From: Granulosicoccus sp947495035
GTDB lineage: Bacteria; Pseudomonadota; Gammaproteobacteria; Granulosicoccales; Granulosicoccaceae
DNA: 64,000 nt
Strand: one strand, 5' to 3'
Assembly (NCBI RefSeq): GCF_050589605.1
Contig: NZ_JBNGOO010000006.1
Shown: piece after piece, positions 33,740 through 42,593 of the stretch
Layout: each line of letters opens with the position of its first letter
Position numbering within the stretch: position 1 is the stretch's first letter
The notes under the pieces: generated by a model
Databases searched by the model: none
What the model saw: only the letters and a program-made list of their open reading frames with translations
What the model was told of the DNA's origin: nothing
Program-made: the position numbers and the translations under genes

Positions 33740-35566
33740 ATGCATCATGTCAGGCGCGTGTTCAGCCTGGATCTCAGATCCATTGCGCTGTTCCGCATCA
33801 TGCTCGCACTCCTGTTACTGGCAGATCTGGCGCTGCGCAGCCTGGATCTGTCGGTCTTCTATACCGATGCAGGTGTTCTGCCGCGTTATCAGTGGCTGAA
33901 GGTTACGCACCAGTGGCACTGGTCCATTCACGCCGCCAGTGGAGAACTGTGGTGGCAGGCTCTGCTGTTCCTCATCGCCGCCGCCTTCGCTCTGGCACTG
34001 CTGTTCGGTTATCGCAGCAAGCTGGCAGCCGTCGCCTCCTTCATCCTGCTGGCGTCCCTGCTCAATCGCAATGGACTGCTGCTGCAAGGTGGCGACAATC
34101 TGCTGGTGGTGATGAGTTTCTGGGCAATGTTTCTGCCGCTGGGCGCACGCTATTCCATCGACAGTGCGCTACAGACCGTACACAGGCACAACCCCAATGC
34201 CGTGCCGGCCAACGCTTTCCGGGAACAACCCTACTTCTCGATTGCGACCATCGCCATCGTTTTCCAGGTGTTGTATCTGTACACATTCACCGCTTTTCTG
34301 AAAACCGGAGACGCCTGGGTCAGTCGCTTCGATGCGGCGTTCTATGCGGTCAATCTGCAGCATTTCGCCACACCGATCGGTCACTGGATCGGCCAGTTTC
34401 CCCTGCTGCTGAAACCGGCCACCTTCTATGTCCTGGCGGTCGAGTTCATTGCACCGCTGCTGGTGCTCAGCCCCTTCTACTGGCCACGCCTGAGAATCAT
34501 CGGGCTTCTGTTGCTGGCGTCACTGCATGCGGCATTCCTGCTGATGCTGCACATCGGTCTGTTCCCACTGATCGATTTCATGGCATTGAGTCTGCTGATA
34601 CCCGGCAGCGCCTGGGTCTGGCTACGCAGCACCGACAGACAACGCGCTCGCCGACAGCGGCAGTCCGCGATTGTCATCTACTACGATGAAGATTGCGGCT
34701 TCTGCCTGAAGACCTGCCTGATCCTGCGCAGTTTCCTGCTGCCGCAGGACTGCAGGATTCTCAAGGCGCAGAATCATCCCGAGATTCACGCCATCATGGA
34801 GCGCGAGAACTCCTGGGTCGTCACCGATGCCGAAGGCAAGGCGCATATTCACTGGCATGCCATGGTCCTGCTGTTCCGGCAACGCTGGCCATTCAAGGTG
34901 CTGGCCTGGATCATGTCCCTGCCTCCCCTCTTGTACCTGGGTAACCGCCTCTATCGCTGGGTTGCTGACAACCGCGGTCTGATGGGTACTCTGACCGAGC
35001 GTGTTCTGCCGTTCAGGGCGCTCAGCCTCCGACCCACCCTCATCGGCTCGCTGCTGGCGGTGCTGTTCTTTTACGTCGTGACTGCCTTCAACCTCTACGG
35101 CATGCCGGGAATGCGTGGGCAGATGCCGCAGCATGTCAATCATCTGGCCAGGGTCTTTCGCATCAACCAGCGCTGGGACATGTTCGCGCCCTACCCGCTG
35201 ACCACCTCCTCCTATCTGCTCATACCGGGGCAATTGCGCAATGGAGAACAAGTCGATCTGTACCCGCTGACGTCCAGCCTGCCGGACTGGCAGCCTCCGG
35301 AGCGATTCTACCCGCTGTATGACGGCTATCGCTGGCGCAAGTACCTGGGCCGCGTTGACGGACATCGCAACAATGCGGTGCGAGAGGCTTTTGGCAGCTA
35401 TCTGTGCAAGAGCTGGAACAATCAGCCTCGGTCGCGCGATACCCAACTGGCAACCCTCGAAATTCATGTGGTGAAACTGCGAACCAACACACAGGGGCAG
35501 CAGAAGGAAGAAACGCGGCGCAGGATCTGGCGACACTGGTGTTACCCGGAATTTGCCGATTCCTGA
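33740..35566 (+). CDS. HTTM-domain membrane protein fused to a DCC (DUF393) thiol domain
   Basis: A 608-aa protein. Residues about 5-300 hold seven or so membrane helices with the HTTM (vitamin-K-carboxylase-like) pattern: LDLRSIALFRIMLALLLLADL, YTDAGVLPR, HAASGELWWQALLF, LLFGYRSKLAAVAS and a later YTFTAFLKTGDAW. At about 313 a DCC domain begins with YDEDCGFCLKTCLILR, followed by more membrane segments and a C-terminal globular part (NQRWDMFAPYPLTTSSYLLIPGQL, about 475 onward). HTTM proteins are of unsettled function in bacteria. ATG 33740 follows GGAGACAGGGACG; an earlier TTG is less likely. Confidence 0.75.
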   Translation: MHHVRRVFSLDLRSIALFRIMLALLLLADLALRSLDLSVFYTDAGVLPRYQWLKVTHQWHWSIHAASGELWWQALLFLIAAAFALALLFGYRSKLAAVASFILLASLLNRNGLLLQGGDNLLVVMSFWAMFLPLGARYSIDSALQTVHRHNPNAVPANAFREQPYFSIATIAIVFQVLYLYTFTAFLKTGDAWVSRFDAAFYAVNLQHFATPIGHWIGQFPLLLKPATFYVLAVEFIAPLLVLSPFYWPRLRIIGLLLLASLHAAFLLMLHIGLFPLIDFMALSLLIPGSAWVWLRSTDRQRARRQRQSAIVIYYDEDCGFCLKTCLILRSFLLPQDCRILKAQNHPEIHAIMERENSWVVTDAEGKAHIHWHAMVLLFRQRWPFKVLAWIMSLPPLLYLGNRLYRWVADNRGLMGTLTERVLPFRALSLRPTLIGSLLAVLFFYVVTAFNLYGMPGMRGQMPQHVNHLARVFRINQRWDMFAPYPLTTSSYLLIPGQLRNGEQVDLYPLTSSLPDWQPPERFYPLYDGYRWRKYLGRVDGHRNNAVREAFGSYLCKSWNNQPRSRDTQLATLEIHVVKLRTNTQGQQKEETRRRIWRHWCYPEFADS

Positions 35567-35674
35567 GTATTCGAGTGTCAGTGTCATTCTGACCGTCTCT
35601 GCCGTCTCGCCGATGTGGCTTTCGTTGCTCCGGATTCAAGCCATGGTGAGGTTGCCTTCACTTTCCTCCGATTG

Positions 35675-35874
35675 GACTCACGGTGAGGCGGCCCTTCGCT
35701 TGCCTCTGACTCGATTCACGGTGAGGTGGCCCTTCGCTTGCCTCTGACTCGATTCACGGTGAGGTGGCCCTTCGCTTGCCTCTGACTCGATTCACGATGA
35801 GGTGGCCCTTCGCTTTCCTCTGACTCGATTCACGATGAGGCGGCCTTCATTTCCGTGACTCAACTCACGATATA
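35675..35874. repeat. Tandem array of a 38-bp unit
   Basis: Three exact-length 38-bp copies (35708-35745, 35746-35783, 35784-35821) are bordered by a shortened 33-bp copy (35675-35707), a diverged copy (35822-35856) and a final stub. The unit opens GACTCGATTCACGGTGAGG and ends GCCCTTCGCTTGCCTCT; the two changes between copies are mostly GG/GA and TTGC/TTTC. The TCACGGTGA core is a near-palindrome. The array fills the gap between the convergent HTTM and thioesterase genes and runs into the thioesterase stop codon. The rest of 35567-35674 shows nothing beyond a degenerate copy near 35644. Confidence 0.85.
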
Positions 35875-36375
35875 GTTGGCGTTGCCGGTTGCTATCAGCG
35901 TCTGCTCATCGTTTCTCAGTCGCATGCTGCACACAGCGACGCGCCGCCCCAGTCTTACCACCTCGGCTTCGGCCAGAAATTCCTTGCCGATGCCCTGTCG
36001 CAGGTAGTCGACCCGCAGATCGATGGTCGCCAGTCGAGAGAAACGCTGCAGGATCTGCTCACTGTTCTCCTCCTTGTGAAAACCGGCAATTCCCATCATG
36101 ACGGCCAGACCACCCGTCACATCCAGCACGGATGAGATGACGCCGCCGTGCAGCCGCCCGAACAGGTAATGCCCGATGAGTTCCGGCCGCATCTGAAAGC
36201 CGATGCGAATGGGACCCGGATCGAGCTGCTGTATCCTGAAACCCAGAAATTCGTTGAAACTGATGCGGTGTTCGAACAGCGTCGTGATGTCGTCCAGCAG
36301 ACGCTGCTGCTCCTCGCCGGAGCGCAGCTGCGGGCCGCCAGCATCGCCAGCTTGATCGGAAATTGGTGAGACCAC
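35860..36375 (-). CDS. yigI: YigI/PaaI-type hotdog thioesterase
   Basis: A 171-aa acyl-CoA thioesterase of the hotdog fold. HRISFNEFLGFRIQQL, FGRLHGGVISSVLDVTGGLAVM (HGG with the conserved Asp in the central helix) and TIDLRVDYLRQGIGKEFLAEAEVVRLGRRVAV closely follow E. coli YigI (155 aa), reported to act on medium- and long-chain acyl-CoAs. I chose GTG 36375, which trims the length toward the family's; ATG 36456 would add 27 residues without homologous content. It is divergent from the DUF4124 gene and its stop codon borders the 38-bp repeat array. Confidence 0.82.
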   Translation of the reverse strand: MVSPISDQAGDAGGPQLRSGEEQQRLLDDITTLFEHRISFNEFLGFRIQQLDPGPIRIGFQMRPELIGHYLFGRLHGGVISSVLDVTGGLAVMMGIAGFHKEENSEQILQRFSRLATIDLRVDYLRQGIGKEFLAEAEVVRLGRRVAVCSMRLRNDEQTLIATGNANYIVS

Positions 36376-36513
36376 GTTATTTATCTTCAAATGATTGACC
36401 AGTCTGCATGGTAGCTGCCAATCGGCGCACAGTGATAGGTGAACTTGTTCGATCATGAGCCGCTATCGGTAGAAGTCCCTCCATCGGTCTTGCCGGATCA
36501 GCGACAACAACAC

Positions 36514-37386
36514 ATGACAGCGCACAGCCACCCCTCTCCCATCGTCCAGTCGTCCGTATTCGGCGGAGTGATCCGCCTTGTTCGCGGAGTTTGCGGCGTC
36601 GCCGGCATCCTTGCGCTGCAGATGGTCGGGAGTGTGTCGACTCCGGCCACTGCAGCCATTTTCAAATGTGTCAGTGCCTCGGGGGATACCACCTACACCA
36701 GCGCACCTTGCGCTCATGATGAATCCACCCGACGCATATCAAGCAGCGCCACGGCCGTTGCCGGACTCGATTGCCGCATCGCCCGCAAACTGGCCTTTGA
36801 CACCACACGCCGCATGAAACAGGGCGAGTCTTCAGAATCCCTGTTCGATACGCACGGTGGCATGGACAGCCTGTCACCGGAAGTGATGGGACTGATCAGC
36901 TACATCTACACATTCCGGGGCAATGAGGCCGTCAGCGCCGGCCGCATCGCGACGCTGGCCACCGAACGTTGCCAGGTAGGCTCTTTCGGAGCCAATGTCC
37001 GCCGTTGTGAGACCTATCCCTTCGAATTCGTGCAGCAACTGGGCGGTTGCGAGGCCGCTCGCGGTGAATCGGACAACATCGCAGAGCGCGCGGGGACCGA
37101 TTCCGAGCAGCCACAGGCCTTGCCCGTTGCGGCGGACGAACCAGCCGTTGGCGCGGCAGTACCGACCCGTTACGCGGCGCCGTCCGCCCCGACAGCCTCC
37201 ATTGATGACTCGGCAGCCAGAGCCGCAGCCACGCGCGCTGTCAACGAACGCGCCAGTTGCCGGCAGCGCATCAGCGAGACCATCGAGAACACCAATGGAC
37301 GGATGCAGAATGGCAGTTCGACCGCCGATCAGGATAGGATTCGGGCATTGCACCGGCAATTGCGGATGCAATTGGCACGTTGCTGA
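36514..37386 (+). CDS. Secreted DUF4124-domain protein
   Basis: A 290-aa exported protein. After a signal peptide ending near STPATA comes AAIFKCVSASGDTTYTSAPCAHDE (about 48-70), the DUF4124 'iYKcvd.dGkvtYsd.pC' pattern with its Cys pair. The middle carries four further cysteines; the C-terminal third is Ala/Glu/Arg-rich and probably helical (RAAATRAVNERASCRQRISETIE). No enzymatic motif is seen. ATG 36514 is chosen to begin the signal peptide region; 36439 would place about 25 extra residues in front. Confidence 0.7.
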   Translation: MTAHSHPSPIVQSSVFGGVIRLVRGVCGVAGILALQMVGSVSTPATAAIFKCVSASGDTTYTSAPCAHDESTRRISSSATAVAGLDCRIARKLAFDTTRRMKQGESSESLFDTHGGMDSLSPEVMGLISYIYTFRGNEAVSAGRIATLATERCQVGSFGANVRRCETYPFEFVQQLGGCEAARGESDNIAERAGTDSEQPQALPVAADEPAVGAAVPTRYAAPSAPTASIDDSAARAAATRAVNERASCRQRISETIENTNGRMQNGSSTADQDRIRALHRQLRMQLARC

Positions 37387-37502
37387 GTCGATCATTGCCG
37401 GAAACCGCCCGCATTCGGCACTTCACGGGCCTATTGCGACACACGATCAGACCCGCTACGGTTAAACAGGTACCATAGCGAATTGCTCAGCAGATCCGTG
37501 TC

Positions 37503-39776
37503 ATGGCTTCAAGGCTCCCCGTCAATCCCGCTCGACCGCTTTTCGACTATCCGCCGTACTGGGCGGAGTGTTACGGCCGTGCGCCCTTTCTGCCCATGTC
37601 CCGGGCGGAAATGGATGAACTCGGCTGGGACAGCTGCGACATCATCGTGGTGACCGGCGACGCCTATGTCGATCACCCGAGCTTCGGCATGGCTATCGTC
37701 GGACGGCTGCTGGAAGCCCATGGCTTTCGTGTCGGTATCATTGCCCAGCCGGACTGGCAGGATACGACGGCATTCGAGGCACTGGGTGCACCGAACCTGT
37801 TCTTTGGCGTGACCGCCGGCAACATGGACTCGATGATCAATCGCTACACGGCGGATCGCAAGATACGCTCCGATGATGCCTACTCACCGGACGATATCGG
37901 CGGCAAGCGTCCCGATCGCAGCTCCATCGTCTATTCGCATCGCTGCCGTGAAGCCTATCGTGATGTCCCCATCGTCATCGGTGGCATCGAGGCTTCCCTG
38001 CGCCGGATTGCCCACTACGACTACTGGCAGGACAAGGTCAGACACTCCATTCTGGCCGACGCCAAGGCCGATCTGCTGGTCTACGGCAATGGCGAGCGCG
38101 CCATCGTCGATATCGCTCATCGCCTGGCTGCCGGGCAGGCCATCTCGGACATCACGGACTTGCGCGGTACCGCCTACATGATCGAGGATCTGCCTGAAGA
38201 CTGGATCGTCATCGATTCAAGCAAGGTGGACAAACCCGGGCGAATCGAGGAACCGGTCAACCCCTACATCGTGCCGGAGAACAGTTCCACCGAGATGGCG
38301 GGAGCTCCCTGTCAGGATGGCTCCGGAGCGGAGGTTGCGCCCGTGACCGGCGATGAATCAGCGGTCATCGGTCAAGTATCGAGCAGTGGCAACACGCAGG
38401 TGCTCAATTTCATGAGCCGTGAAGAGCGCCAGGCCATTCGCCAGCAGAAACGGCACAAGACGGTGCTGCGCCTGCCATCGTTCGACATGGTCAGCAATGA
38501 CAAGGTCCTGTACGCTCATGCCAATCGTGTGTTGCACCTGGAGACCAATCCCGGCAACGCCCGCGCACTGGTGCAGAACCAGGGCGGCCAGAAACTGTGG
38601 CTCAACCCACCGCCCATTCCCCTGACCACCGAGGAAATGGACTACGTCTTCGATCAGCCGTATGCCCGGGTTCCGCACCCGATGTACGGCAAGGCACGCA
38701 TACCGGCCTACGAGATGATCCGTTTCTCGATCAATATCATGCGTGGTTGCTTTGGCGGCTGCACCTTCTGTTCGATCACCGAGCACGAGGGGCGTGTCAT
38801 CCAGAACCGCTCGGAAGAGTCCATCATCAAGGAAATCGAGACCATACGTGATGAGGTACCGGGATTCACCGGTGTCATCTCCGATCTGGGTGGACCAACT
38901 GCCAACATGTATCGCATTGCCTGCAAATCGCGGGAAATCGAGGCCAATTGCCGGCTGCCGTCCTGCGTCTACCCCGATATCTGTTCGAACCTGAACACCG
39001 ACCATTCCTCGCTCATTCAACTGTACAAGCGTGCCCGCGAGCTGCCGGGCGTCAAGAAGGTCCTGATCGCCTCCGGGCTGCGTTACGACCTCGCAGTCAA
39101 GTCGCCCGAATACGTCGAAGAACTGGTTACTCATCATGTCGGTGGCTATCTGAAGATCGCCCCCGAACACACCGAGCGCGGACCGCTGGACAAGATGATG
39201 AAACCGGGCATCGGTGCCTATGATGAATTCAAGGAACTGTTCGAGAAGTTCAGTCGCAAGGCCGGCAAGCAGCAGTATCTGATCCCCTACTTCATCGCGG
39301 CGCACCCGGGCACCACGGATACCGACATGATGAATCTGGCGTTGTGGCTCAAGCGCTACGGCTTCCGGGCTGATCAGGTACAGAATTTCTACCCTTCGCC
39401 CATGGCAACGGCAACTACCATGTATCACACGGGCAAGAACCCCTTGAAGCGCGTCCGTCGCGACGGAGGAGACGTGCCGATTGCCAAGTCAGGCACGCAG
39501 CGCAAACTGCACAAGGCCTTTCTTCGCTACCACGATCCGAAGAACTGGCCCCTGCTGCGTGATGCCCTGCGGGCCATGGGGCGCAGCGATCTCATCGGCA
39601 ATGGCAAGCAGCATCTGATTCCGACCTATCAGCCCAAGGGCGATGGCTATCGGAATGCGCGGAGCAAGAACAGTACGCCACTCGAGAGAAATCGCGGGCG
39701 TGGTGCCGCCGGCAAGGTTCGCAAGGGCCGGATCCTGTCACAGCACACGGGGCTGCCACCACGCGAGACCGAATGA
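37503..39776 (+). CDS. ygiQ: YgiQ-family radical SAM protein
   Basis: A 757-aa member of the YgiQ family (UPF0313). It has the N-terminal B12-binding-like segment (DIIVVTGDAYVDHPSFGMAIVGRLLEAHGFRVGIIAQPDW) and a radical SAM core with the [4Fe-4S] motif C416-x3-C420-x2-C423 in RGCFGGCTFCSITEHEGR, then a conserved RIAPEHT-like block (KIAPEHTERGPLDKMMKPG) and a basic C-terminal tail. The family is widespread but its reaction is not known. Residues about 260-285 form a Gly/Ser/Glu-rich insert absent from compact members. Confidence 0.9.
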   Translation: MASRLPVNPARPLFDYPPYWAECYGRAPFLPMSRAEMDELGWDSCDIIVVTGDAYVDHPSFGMAIVGRLLEAHGFRVGIIAQPDWQDTTAFEALGAPNLFFGVTAGNMDSMINRYTADRKIRSDDAYSPDDIGGKRPDRSSIVYSHRCREAYRDVPIVIGGIEASLRRIAHYDYWQDKVRHSILADAKADLLVYGNGERAIVDIAHRLAAGQAISDITDLRGTAYMIEDLPEDWIVIDSSKVDKPGRIEEPVNPYIVPENSSTEMAGAPCQDGSGAEVAPVTGDESAVIGQVSSSGNTQVLNFMSREERQAIRQQKRHKTVLRLPSFDMVSNDKVLYAHANRVLHLETNPGNARALVQNQGGQKLWLNPPPIPLTTEEMDYVFDQPYARVPHPMYGKARIPAYEMIRFSINIMRGCFGGCTFCSITEHEGRVIQNRSEESIIKEIETIRDEVPGFTGVISDLGGPTANMYRIACKSREIEANCRLPSCVYPDICSNLNTDHSSLIQLYKRARELPGVKKVLIASGLRYDLAVKSPEYVEELVTHHVGGYLKIAPEHTERGPLDKMMKPGIGAYDEFKELFEKFSRKAGKQQYLIPYFIAAHPGTTDTDMMNLALWLKRYGFRADQVQNFYPSPMATATTMYHTGKNPLKRVRRDGGDVPIAKSGTQRKLHKAFLRYHDPKNWPLLRDALRAMGRSDLIGNGKQHLIPTYQPKGDGYRNARSKNSTPLERNRGRGAAGKVRKGRILSQHTGLPPRETE

Positions 39777-39812
39777 TCTGCCAACAGGTCTCGACTTGCA
39801 GGCTGGACAGCC

Positions 39813-39827
39813 GCGTCTGTCAGACGC
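39813..39827. terminator. Small stem-loop between convergent ygiQ and DUF2059-like genes
   Basis: GCGTCT (39813-39818) pairs with AGACGC (39822-39827) over a 3-base loop, overlapping the stop codon of the minus-strand gene. Position between convergent genes fits a terminator, but it is short and has no U tract. Confidence 0.3.
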
Positions 39828-40713
39828 CCTGACCCAGACGCCGGATCAGCAGTGACTGCATGGATTTGCCCAGCGTTTCAGCGGCATCCAGCATACCGTG
39901 GCTCAGGCCACGATTGACCGCCTGCACATAACGCTGCCCCGCGTCTGTCTCGAGGATATCGGTAAAGGCCCTGAGAGTGTCCAGTGACTGTTGCTGGTAC
40001 AGAAAGGCGATGGTTTCGAGCGAACTCTCTTGATAAGCTCGCGTCAGTACAGGCCTCTGCGCCTGGGCCGTATCGATCAACTGTCTGGCACTGCGTCGCT
40101 GTTCGACCGGCAAGGCGGGCGTCAGGCCCAGCTGCAGAGCCACCTGCATACTGATCAGAGTGTCAACAGCCGCTTCGCTTGCCTGCAGCGCGCGCTCGAG
40201 CGCCTGAATGGCAAGCTGACGTGCTTCAGTCAGACTGCGCAGGCCACTGGATTGGTGCCAGAGGGTGAATCGCTCGCGATGCAGAAGAATCGAATTGCTG
40301 ATCTCCGCCTCGCGGATCTCCCGGCCCGGTGCACTCCGATAGAATCGCAGCAGATTGCCCAGCTGTTGCTCGTCCAGTTCAGCGTACAACTGTTCCTGCA
40401 CGGCATGCTGCAATCGTTCGCTGTTGAAGGCGCTGGACAGCGTCGACTTCAGATAGGGAATATCCTGCTCCACGAATGGCAGGTCCAGCCCACCGGAACG
40501 GATGGATTGTTCAAAACTGGCAATGACGGCTGTCGGCAGGCTCTGCAATTGCTCGCTCATGCCGCTCGACTCCAGCAGTTCGGCCGTTGCCGCAATGACA
40601 GATGGCGATGCTCTCTCGTGCCGATTCGAATCGGCCCACAGTGGCTGAATGGATACGAAGAAAGCCAGTGACATCCCTGTCACCGATAATAGGTATCCCG
40701 TGCGCTTGATCAT
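39820..40713 (-). CDS. Exported DUF2059-like protein
   Basis: A 297-aa protein with a signal peptide (YLLSVTGMSLAFFVSIQPLWA) and an all-helical mature part. IAATAELLESSGMSEQLQSLPTAVIASFEQSI (about 40-71) and LRFYRSAPGREI (about 123-134) fit the DUF2059 pattern, in which a C-terminal 'f..Y.sp.G.k' segment recurs; here the second half (about 155-295) repeats the theme with FTDILETDAGQRYVQAVNRG. Function unknown. It stands alone on the minus strand, convergent with ygiQ. Confidence 0.6.
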   Translation of the reverse strand: MIKRTGYLLSVTGMSLAFFVSIQPLWADSNRHERASPSVIAATAELLESSGMSEQLQSLPTAVIASFEQSIRSGGLDLPFVEQDIPYLKSTLSSAFNSERLQHAVQEQLYAELDEQQLGNLLRFYRSAPGREIREAEISNSILLHRERFTLWHQSSGLRSLTEARQLAIQALERALQASEAAVDTLISMQVALQLGLTPALPVEQRRSARQLIDTAQAQRPVLTRAYQESSLETIAFLYQQQSLDTLRAFTDILETDAGQRYVQAVNRGLSHGMLDAAETLGKSMQSLLIRRLGQGV

Positions 40714-40912
40714 CTACCGCGCCTCTTGTTATGCGTGTACAGCGGCCTGAAAGAGCATTGACTCAGGCCACGAAAACACTAACGGCACGAAACTTGATCA
40801 GGCGAGTATCGGCCCGGGTTTCTGTGGGCGATGCACGACTGTCGACAGGCGATTGCCAATACGTTCACATTGCGCCGGATGCACCATGGGCAGTCCGGCG
40901 CAAATGAAGCGC

Positions 40913-42244
40913 CTACTGCGCCAGATCCTGCAGCTGCAGCTCTCTGGGTTGCAGATTGACCCGATAGGCGAAGTTCGCCACACCATCCTGCAAGGTCACT
41001 TTCCAGATGTCACCGAAGTCCCTCACCTTGACATCTTCATCGATCGGATAGCGGTGCGTGTTGCAGGTATCCACAGTCTCCTCCAGGCAGACATCCGTCA
41101 GGCCGATGCCGGCCATGATGTCATACAGGGTGCCGCTGTGGCCGGCTACCAGCGCGACACTGCCGGCAGGCAGGCTCAGCAGCGCTTCGATTAGCGGTGC
41201 TTCGGAAGGTGTCGTGCTTTCCGGGTCGAGTTCGGTTGCATCGGCGGTGCCGTCACCATTGCTCACCGGGTATTCCTGAATCCCATCATCAGGGAACTTG
41301 TCGATGTCCCCGGACAGATTGGCTTCAGCCGTGATCTGCTCGATGGTCTGACGAGTCCGGATCTTGTGGCTGGAAAAGGCATTGGTGAGTCGCTGGGTGA
41401 TGCCGGCTTCACTGAAAAGATTGGCGAGCAACTCTGCACGCAATTCCCCTTTGGCATTGAGCACTTCGGCGCACTTGGACTCGCCACAGACTTCCACGAA
41501 CGAACCATCTTCCTGTTCGGCCAGCTGCGTCATCTTTTCCGCATGCCGGGTGAAGTAGATTTCCACATCATCGGTATTGTCGATGCTCTCGGCATCCAGT
41601 GCGGCCAGAATGTCTTCATCCGTTATCACGGGAGGTTCGACCGGTGTGTCGGTATCACCGGCAACGTCGGACTTGGGTGGGTAGTAGCCGTCGGCATACC
41701 AGGCCACCTGATATTCCTCGGAACCGGAGTAGTCAACCACCGTGGAATTCGTGGCGGCACCTACCGTCGTCAGGTAGTCGCCATTCAGAAACAGATTGTA
41801 GCCTTCGGCCTCGGCCACGGAACACCACGACAGGACAGCCATGCCATCGTCACCGGTTTCCAGCTCCACAACCGGAGAGAGCGCTCCTTCAATACATGCT
41901 CCCAGACCGCCGGCAGCTGCAGACGTGCTGACATTGGCTTGTGACGACGCCGGCGAGCAACTGCCAGTCGAATCACAGGCAGTCACGAAGAACTGATAAT
42001 CGGTGGCCGCCGTCAATCCGGACACATCAGCCATGGTTGCCGTAATGCCACTCTGCACACGACGACTGTCCTGATAGAGATCGTAGTAATCAGCCCCGTC
42101 GGAGGCATCCCAGCTCACTCGCACACCGTTACTGCCAAGTGCCTCTGCCGAGACATTCTCGACACCCATGGCATAGGCCTGACTCATCGCGACTCCAAGA
42201 CCGGAGATGATCAGATATCCAGATAATTTCACGGAAATTTCCAT
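40913..42244 (-). CDS. Exported fibronectin type III/histidine phosphatase protein
   Basis: A 443-aa exported protein: signal peptide to about residue 25, an FN3 domain (27-110: VSAEALGSNGVRVSWDAS...YQFFVTACDSTG), a second FN3-like module (119-190), an acidic Thr/Pro linker, and a histidine-phosphatase domain (about 225-435). The catalytic pair is R233-H234 (IYFTRHAEK) and the second His lies in VALVAGHSGTLYDIM. The FN3 modules probably bind surfaces or polysaccharide; substrate is unknown. ATG 42244 is the first start giving a signal peptide. The upstream region carries GGTCGGACC repeats. Confidence 0.8.
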   Translation of the reverse strand: MEISVKLSGYLIISGLGVAMSQAYAMGVENVSAEALGSNGVRVSWDASDGADYYDLYQDSRRVQSGITATMADVSGLTAATDYQFFVTACDSTGSCSPASSQANVSTSAAAGGLGACIEGALSPVVELETGDDGMAVLSWCSVAEAEGYNLFLNGDYLTTVGAATNSTVVDYSGSEEYQVAWYADGYYPPKSDVAGDTDTPVEPPVITDEDILAALDAESIDNTDDVEIYFTRHAEKMTQLAEQEDGSFVEVCGESKCAEVLNAKGELRAELLANLFSEAGITQRLTNAFSSHKIRTRQTIEQITAEANLSGDIDKFPDDGIQEYPVSNGDGTADATELDPESTTPSEAPLIEALLSLPAGSVALVAGHSGTLYDIMAGIGLTDVCLEETVDTCNTHRYPIDEDVKVRDFGDIWKVTLQDGVANFAYRVNLQPRELQLQDLAQ

Positions 42245-42593
42245 AGTCCAAAAACGAGCCCCGATTATAGAACCCCCGCAAAATGTAACCGTGCCGATTA
42301 ACACTCCGGGTCGGACCACACTCCGGGTCGGACCACCGTAACCCATTGCCTGCAAACACATTTCCCGATGGAACGCGTCATAAAAAGGGCTTTAATGCAG
42401 CGTTTTAGCTCGGAAAAAGCGTCAATTAAGACCGGATTGTCATGGTGACGCGCAAGATATCACCCATTCGCCGTGGTCCGACCCCAGGTGGTTGATGAAT
42501 GATCAACGACTGATCGTTCACATGTGGTCCGACCCCGAGTGGTTGATGATCGATCAACAACTGATCGATCAGTCGTGGTCCGACCCGGGGGAA
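42245..42593. repeat. Intergenic region with five GGTCGGACC/GGTCCGACC motifs
   Basis: No gene is supported. GGTCGGACC lies at 42309 and 42326 (17 bp apart), and its reverse complement GGTCCGACC at 42475, 42526 and 42577 (exactly 51 bp apart), so the two groups point at each other across about 140 bp. The 51-bp units each contain a GTTGAT...ATCAAC inverted repeat, and the last holds the palindrome CTGATCGATCAG. The same 9-bp core forms the array at 18.1 kb. Confidence 0.75.

Noticed and set aside
33649..34689. Long frame overlapping the HTTM gene in another phase
   Set aside because: The HTTM/DCC frame has clear domain motifs; the alternative frame is Arg/Ala-rich shadow sequence.
35675..35874. 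CRISPR array
   Set aside because: The 38-bp units are directly abutted, with no unique spacers and no cas genes in the window.
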